Positions 60,211-64,000 of a DNA stretch of 64,000 nucleotides are shown here, piece by piece. Below the pieces are notes generated by a model. That model saw nothing but the letters and a program-made list of their open reading frames with translations, did not search any database and was not told where the DNA came from. Origin of the DNA: Ostreiculturibacter nitratireducens (lineage in GTDB: Bacteria > Pseudomonadota > Alphaproteobacteria > Rhodobacterales > Rhodobacteraceae); NCBI RefSeq assembly GCF_032670585.1, contig NZ_JAVQHL010000001.1, positions 372,001 through 436,000 of the forward strand, given 5' to 3'. A program made the position numbers and the translations under genes. The first letter of the stretch is position 1. The number at the start of each line of letters is the position of its first letter.

Positions 60211-60229
60211 ATTGACATATTGGAATATG
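60211..60229 (+). promoter_or_regulatory. Candidate operator upstream of the deacylase/lipoate operon
   Basis: CATATT-GG-AATATG (60216-60229) is a perfect inverted repeat upstream of the HDAC-like gene. It also contains ATTG-N8-GAAT (60211-60226), one base off the ATTC-N8-GAAT form of SqrR-type sites, and resembles the AATTCGAATAT stretch before dsrE. A shared sulfur-responsive regulator is inferred. Confidence 0.4.
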
Positions 60230-60311
60230 ACCATCTCAGCGTATAGTGCCGGAAAAGGGGTGTACACCCCGAAGCCTGAGGGACGGACAGGTTCGTAACT
60301 CCGGGGAGGGA

Positions 60312-61433
60312 ATGGCGGCGCATTTCATATCGTCACCGATTTACGGGGCGGTCGGATATCCCGGCAACCACCCGCTTTCGATCCAGCGGATCGGGACGGT
60401 GGAAAAGCTCTGCGCGCTCCTCGGGTGGACTGGAAATCACGCTCCGGTCCTGCGGAGCCCGGTAGCGGACGATGCACTGCTCTCGCGCTTCCATGCGCCC
60501 GAATACATTTCTGCCTTGAGGGATTCCGAGGGCGCGCGATCGGTCACCGAGGCGGCGCGGGAGCGGCACAATATCGGGACGCTCGAAAACCCGGTCTTCC
60601 CGGGGCTCTTCAATCGGGCGGCGACTTCCGTCGGCGGCTCCTACCTTGCCGGGGAGCTCGCCGCCAAGGGCGCCCTCGCCTATCACCCGGCGGGCGGCAC
60701 GCATCACGGGCTGCGCGACCGGGCGAACGGCTTCTGCTTTTTCAACGACCCGGTCTTCGCGATCCTCGCACTTCTCGACGCAGGGCTGGAAAGGGTCCTC
60801 TACGCCGACCTCGATGCGCACCACGGGGATGGCGTCGAGGTGGCCTTCGCCGACGACCCGCGCGTCATGACCATTTCCGTGCACGAAGAAGACCGCTGGC
60901 CGTTCACGGGCCTCGTGTCGGACCGCGCCGGCGGCAATGCCCGTAACCTGCCCGTGCCGAGGGAGATGAACGACACCGAATTCGACCTCCTGATGGCGGA
61001 AGCTGTCCTGCCGGCCGCGCAAGGCTTTTCCCCGCAGGCCGTCGTGGTCACGACCGGGGCGGATGCCCTGAAGGGTGATCCGTTGTCCTCCCTCGCGCTG
61101 TCGAACACCTGCCTTTGGGACGCCGTCGAGGCGCTTGTCGCGCTCGCGCCTCGGGCCGTCGTTCTGGGCGGCGGCGGCTACAATCCGTGGACGCTCGCCC
61201 GGGCGTGGTCCGGGCTTTGGGCGCGGCTCTCCGGCCAGTCGATTCCGGATGAATTGCCGGCAGAGGCGCGGGACCTGCTGAAGACGCTTGAGTGCGATCT
61301 CGTGGACGACGAAGATGAACAGGATCCGGCCTGGTTCACCACGATCGCAGACCGTCGCAACGACGGACCGATAAGGGAAAGATTCAGGGACATCGCGCGC
61401 GCCGTCCGGGGAACCGCGCCTGCGGATGGCTAG
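60312..61433 (+). CDS. HDAC-like deacylase (histone-deacetylase/acetoin-utilisation family)
   Basis: This 373-aa zinc amidohydrolase removes acyl groups from amines such as acetyl-lysine or acetylpolyamines. Active-site residues are His131-132 (GGTHHGL), zinc ligands Asp168 and His170 (DLDAHHGDG) and Asp256 (GDPLSS), and the Tyr in GGGGYNPW. The start follows GGGGAGGG. The end touches the radical SAM gene, the first of the lipoate operon: only the upstream ATG at 61426 overlaps it, and the favoured start at 61444 lies 11 bp after its stop. A role in removing lipoyl or octanoyl groups is possible but unproven. Confidence 0.87.
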   Translation: MAAHFISSPIYGAVGYPGNHPLSIQRIGTVEKLCALLGWTGNHAPVLRSPVADDALLSRFHAPEYISALRDSEGARSVTEAARERHNIGTLENPVFPGLFNRAATSVGGSYLAGELAAKGALAYHPAGGTHHGLRDRANGFCFFNDPVFAILALLDAGLERVLYADLDAHHGDGVEVAFADDPRVMTISVHEEDRWPFTGLVSDRAGGNARNLPVPREMNDTEFDLLMAEAVLPAAQGFSPQAVVVTTGADALKGDPLSSLALSNTCLWDAVEALVALAPRAVVLGGGGYNPWTLARAWSGLWARLSGQSIPDELPAEARDLLKTLECDLVDDEDEQDPAWFTTIADRRNDGPIRERFRDIARAVRGTAPADG

Positions 61434-61443
61434 GGAGGACGGA

Positions 61444-62487
61444 ATGGGGGATTGGCTGAGCCGCATCACCACGATCGAGGCGCTCGAGGACGCCGAGTTC
61501 GACGCCGGTCTGGTGGCGCAGATGGAACGGCGCGCGGAGCGGGTGAAGAACCGCGTCGTCCGCTTTTCCACCCCGACCTTCAAGGAGTACGAAACGGCCG
61601 AGGTGAAGGGCTGCGGCAAGAACGCCTTCCCCGCCTTCTCGATCACGGCCGGGGCCTGCGCGCTGGATTGCGACCACTGCCAGGCGAAGATCCTCGAACC
61701 CATGATTCCCGCGACGAAGCCGGAGGTTCTGGATCATAAGGTCCGCGAACTGATCCGCACGCAGGGGCTTCAGGGCTTCCTGCTCTCGGGTGGATCGAAC
61801 CGCAGGAACGAAATCCGATACGAGCGTTTCTATCCGGTGATCGAGAAGCTGAAGGCGGAATTCCCCAATCTCCGCATCGCGATCCACACGGCGCTGACCG
61901 ACGAGGCGGGCGCGAAGCGGATGGAGGCCGCAGGCGTCGACACGGCGATGATGGACGTCATCGGCGCCGAGGAGACGATCAGGCAGGTCTACCACCTCGA
62001 CCGCCCCGTCGAGGACTTCGAGGCGACGCTGGCCGCCCTGACAGCCACGAACATGGAGATTTCCCCCCATATCGTCGTGGGCCTCCACTACGGCGAGATC
62101 CTTGGCGAAGAGCGGGCGCTCGAGATGGTCGCCCGCTATCCGGTCAATGCGTTGGTGATGGTCGTCATCATGCCATTCTACGCCAAGCCCGGCACCTTCA
62201 AGACCCCGGACACCGCGGATGTCGGGCGCATCTTCCTTGAAGCACGGGAGAAGATGGGGGACCGGCAGGTGCTTCTGGGCTGCGGGCGCCCGGCAGGCAT
62301 GCACAAGCGCGTCACGGACGCCTACGCCGTCATGGCCGGGCTCGACGGCATCGCCTTCCCGGCCGAGGGCGCGCTCGGCGTCGCGGTGATGACGGGGCGG
62401 CGCTGGCATCAGGAACATGCCTGCTGCTCGATCAAGCTGGGCCTCACGCCGGCCGCCAGCCGCAAGGCGCCGACTTTCGCGGCATGA
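61444..62487 (+). CDS. Radical SAM protein of the sHdr-type lipoate assembly (LipS-like)
   Basis: This 347-aa radical SAM enzyme has the cluster motif CALDCDHC (CxxxCxxC) near residue 80. It is unlike classic LipA and belongs with the LipS1/LipS2 pair that inserts sulfur into octanoyl groups. A C-terminal ACCSIK pair may bind a second cluster. The start at 61444 is after GGGAGGACGGA; an earlier ATG at 61426 overlaps the deacylase stop. It overlaps the LipT-like gene by ATGA. Whether it is LipS1 or LipS2 needs a comparison I cannot make. Confidence 0.85.
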   Translation: MGDWLSRITTIEALEDAEFDAGLVAQMERRAERVKNRVVRFSTPTFKEYETAEVKGCGKNAFPAFSITAGACALDCDHCQAKILEPMIPATKPEVLDHKVRELIRTQGLQGFLLSGGSNRRNEIRYERFYPVIEKLKAEFPNLRIAIHTALTDEAGAKRMEAAGVDTAMMDVIGAEETIRQVYHLDRPVEDFEATLAALTATNMEISPHIVVGLHYGEILGEERALEMVARYPVNALVMVVIMPFYAKPGTFKTPDTADVGRIFLEAREKMGDRQVLLGCGRPAGMHKRVTDAYAVMAGLDGIAFPAEGALGVAVMTGRRWHQEHACCSIKLGLTPAASRKAPTFAA

Positions 62488-63593
62488 CGGCGCATCCGGA
62501 CATACTCGTCGTCGGCCTCGGGCCGGCGGGCGCGGCGGCAGCGAAGGCCGCGGCGGAGGCAGGGTTCCGGGTTCTCGCGATCGACCGCCGGCGCCGCGCT
62601 GGCGAGCCCGTGCAATGCGCGGAATTCGTACCGAGGATGCTTGGCGCCGATCACCGCGCTGTCTCTCTCGCCGGCATCCAGCCGATCACCCGGATGGAGA
62701 CGTATCTCGAGAATCTCGGCGTTGAAGTGACGCCAGACTTCCAGGGCGTGATGATCGACCGCGCGGCCTTCGACACAGCCCTCGTGGCCGAAGCCGAGGC
62801 GGCGGGGGCAGAGGTTCGGTTCGGCACGCTGCTGCGGTCGCTCGACGCGGAGGGGGCACTTCTCGGCGATCGGACCCGTATTACCCCAAAGCTCATCATC
62901 GGCGCGGACGGCCCCCGCTCTCCGGTCGGGGCGGCGTCGGGGATCCGCAACCGCGAGCTTTGCGAGACGCGTCAGATAACCGTGCCGCTCAATACACCGC
63001 ATGAGGCGACGGATATCTTCCTGAACGCCGAGATCGAGGGGGGCTACGCCTGGCTCTTTCCGCGGGGCGAGGTCGCCAACCTTGGCCTCGGCCTGCGCCC
63101 CGAGGCCAAGGCGCTTCTGAAACCTGTCCTCGAAAGGCTCCATGACCAATTGGCCGATGCCGGGCGCGTCGGGCGAGAGGTGCTGCGCACGACTGGAGGC
63201 GCGATCCCGGTCGGGGGGATCGTCGGCCCGGTCGGGTCACTGGCGGAAATCCCCGTACTTCTGGCCGGGGATGCGGCGGGCCTCACGAACCCCGTCACCG
63301 GGGCCGGTATCAGCGCGGCGGTGGTTTCGGGCGAACTCGCCGCCACGGCGGCGGCCGACTGGCTCAAGGGGAAGACAGACGCGCTCGACGATTACGCGGA
63401 GGAGATCGACGATCTCTTCGGCGGCTCGCTTCGCCTCGGGCTCGCGCGGCGGCGGGCGCTTCTTGAAACCTATTGCGGCGGCAACAGACCCGATGCCGCC
63501 GACCTGCGTGCGGGATGGATCGCCTATCCCGAATACTGGACCAGAACCGCGACCGAAGCGGTCGAGACACGCCTGGGGAGGCACGAACCATGA
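62484..63593 (+). CDS. lipT: LipT-like FAD oxidoreductase (geranylgeranyl-reductase family)
   Basis: This 369-aa flavoprotein has the FAD motif DILVVGLGPAGAAAAKAAAEAG (about 6-27), a PVQCAEFVPR segment, LIIGADGPRSPVG and LLAGDAAGLTNPVTGAGISAAV near the C-terminus. It belongs to the geranylgeranyl-reductase family, whose LipT members sit between the two LipS genes and are thought to supply electrons. It overlaps both neighbours by 4 bp (ATGA). Confidence 0.88.
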   Translation: MTAHPDILVVGLGPAGAAAAKAAAEAGFRVLAIDRRRRAGEPVQCAEFVPRMLGADHRAVSLAGIQPITRMETYLENLGVEVTPDFQGVMIDRAAFDTALVAEAEAAGAEVRFGTLLRSLDAEGALLGDRTRITPKLIIGADGPRSPVGAASGIRNRELCETRQITVPLNTPHEATDIFLNAEIEGGYAWLFPRGEVANLGLGLRPEAKALLKPVLERLHDQLADAGRVGREVLRTTGGAIPVGGIVGPVGSLAEIPVLLAGDAAGLTNPVTGAGISAAVVSGELAATAAADWLKGKTDALDDYAEEIDDLFGGSLRLGLARRRALLETYCGGNRPDAADLRAGWIAYPEYWTRTATEAVETRLGRHEP

Positions 63594-64000
63594 CCTGCCA
63601 GAAACCAGAACATGCATTGCAGCGGCCCGTTGGCCCTGACGGGAAGGATTTCAATCCCTACGACCGGATGCAGCCCCGAGCGCCCGGCGCCGTGCCGCAG
63701 GGCATGAAGAACGGCCGCCCGGTGAAAGAGGCGAACCTGACGCCATCCGGCCTCTACAAGCCCGACTACCGGATCATGACGCCGAACATGCGCTCGCCCG
63801 ACTATGTGCAGATGTCCACGGCGGCGGCGATCACGCTCGGACTGGTCGAAGGCAAGATGTACGGCTGTTCCTGCACGCGCTGCCTCAACCTGCTCCTGAC
63901 CTACCCGGAGGGTTGCCGCGCAAACTGCGCCTATTGCGGCCTCGCCCGCCACAGGGAAGCGGACCGGAACTACGCGGACCGGAACTTCATCCGCGTCGAC
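63590..64000 (+). CDS. Second radical SAM protein of lipoate assembly (partial)
   Basis: The first 137 codons are present and the gene continues past the right edge. The N-terminal region is followed by GCSCTRCLNLLL and CRANCAYCGLARHRE, with the CxxxCxxC cluster motif. It resembles biotin-synthase-like radical SAM proteins, as expected for the partner LipS protein. It starts in an ATGA overlap with lipT, closing a tightly coupled operon. Confidence 0.83.
   Translation, partial: MTCQKPEHALQRPVGPDGKDFNPYDRMQPRAPGAVPQGMKNGRPVKEANLTPSGLYKPDYRIMTPNMRSPDYVQMSTAAAITLGLVEGKMYGCSCTRCLNLLLTYPEGCRANCAYCGLARHREADRNYADRNFIRVD

Noticed and set aside
1..64000. tRNA, rRNA, CRISPR, prophage or intact IS elements
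   Set aside because: I looked for cloverleaf-like stretches, repeat-spacer patterns, transposase and integrase motifs and found none I could support.

Overview
The window looks like a chromosomal segment of a Rhodobacteraceae/Roseobacter-type alphaproteobacterium. By eye it is uniformly GC-rich and densely packed, with many ATGA, GTGA and TGATG stop/start overlaps. It carries two TRAP carboxylate transporters, several FCD-type GntR regulators, an Anbu-proteasome operon and a sulfur-oxidising sHdr locus. I see no rRNA, tRNA, CRISPR array, prophage or intact insertion sequence.

Layout. 0-2 kb: the end of a sugar-type ABC transporter operon (binding protein plus ATPase, cut by the window edge). 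2.2-4.2 kb: a soluble histidine kinase and LuxR-type response regulator. 4.5-8.4 kb: the Anbu operon (ancestral proteasome peptidase, transglutaminase, alpha-E protein, ATP-grasp). 8.6-25.9 kb: a large catabolic region for an unidentified, probably sugar-acid-like, substrate. It holds a GntR regulator, TRAP dctPQM, two PhyH-dioxygenase plus beta-hydroxyacid-dehydrogenase pairs, an IlvD/Edd-type dehydratase, a DapA-type lyase, a DenD-like dehydrogenase and several exporters. The same palindrome (TTTGGTATACCAAA, or a close relative) lies in three of its divergent promoter regions, so one regulator probably controls most of it. 26-34 kb: a second TRAP system with a shikimate/quinate dehydrogenase, two more GntR regulators, an AEC transporter, a Gfo/Idh oxidoreductase and a type II dehydroquinase, which fits quinate/shikimate use. 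34.4-37.9 kb: nadA-nadB-nadC. 38-41.4 kb: a DUF1127 protein, a citryl-CoA-lyase-like protein, a PaaK-like CoA ligase and a VOC protein.

41.5-64 kb is the most distinctive part. An eleven-gene minus-strand operon encodes DsrE, sHdrC1, B1, A, H, C2, B2, an unrecognised 157-aa protein, the lipoate-binding protein LbpA, a second DsrE-family protein and TusA. This is a type I sulfur-oxidising heterodisulfide-reductase-like system. Around it are a class-I amidotransferase homologue whose nucleophile is Glu, the dedicated lipoate ligase sLpl(AB), and at the right edge a coupled operon of an HDAC-like deacylase, a radical SAM protein, a LipT-like flavoprotein and a second radical SAM protein (cut by the edge). 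The ligase, the two radical SAM proteins and LipT would attach octanoate or lipoate to LbpA and build the lipoyl group on it. DsrE and TusA proteins would deliver sulfane sulfur, and sHdr with lipoyl-LbpA would oxidise it. The same stretch contains a Ycf48-like/TPR lipoprotein-sized exported protein, an FtsH protease, a sulfotransferase, two SDRs, an aldo/keto reductase and the 3' remnant of a deleted SDR gene.
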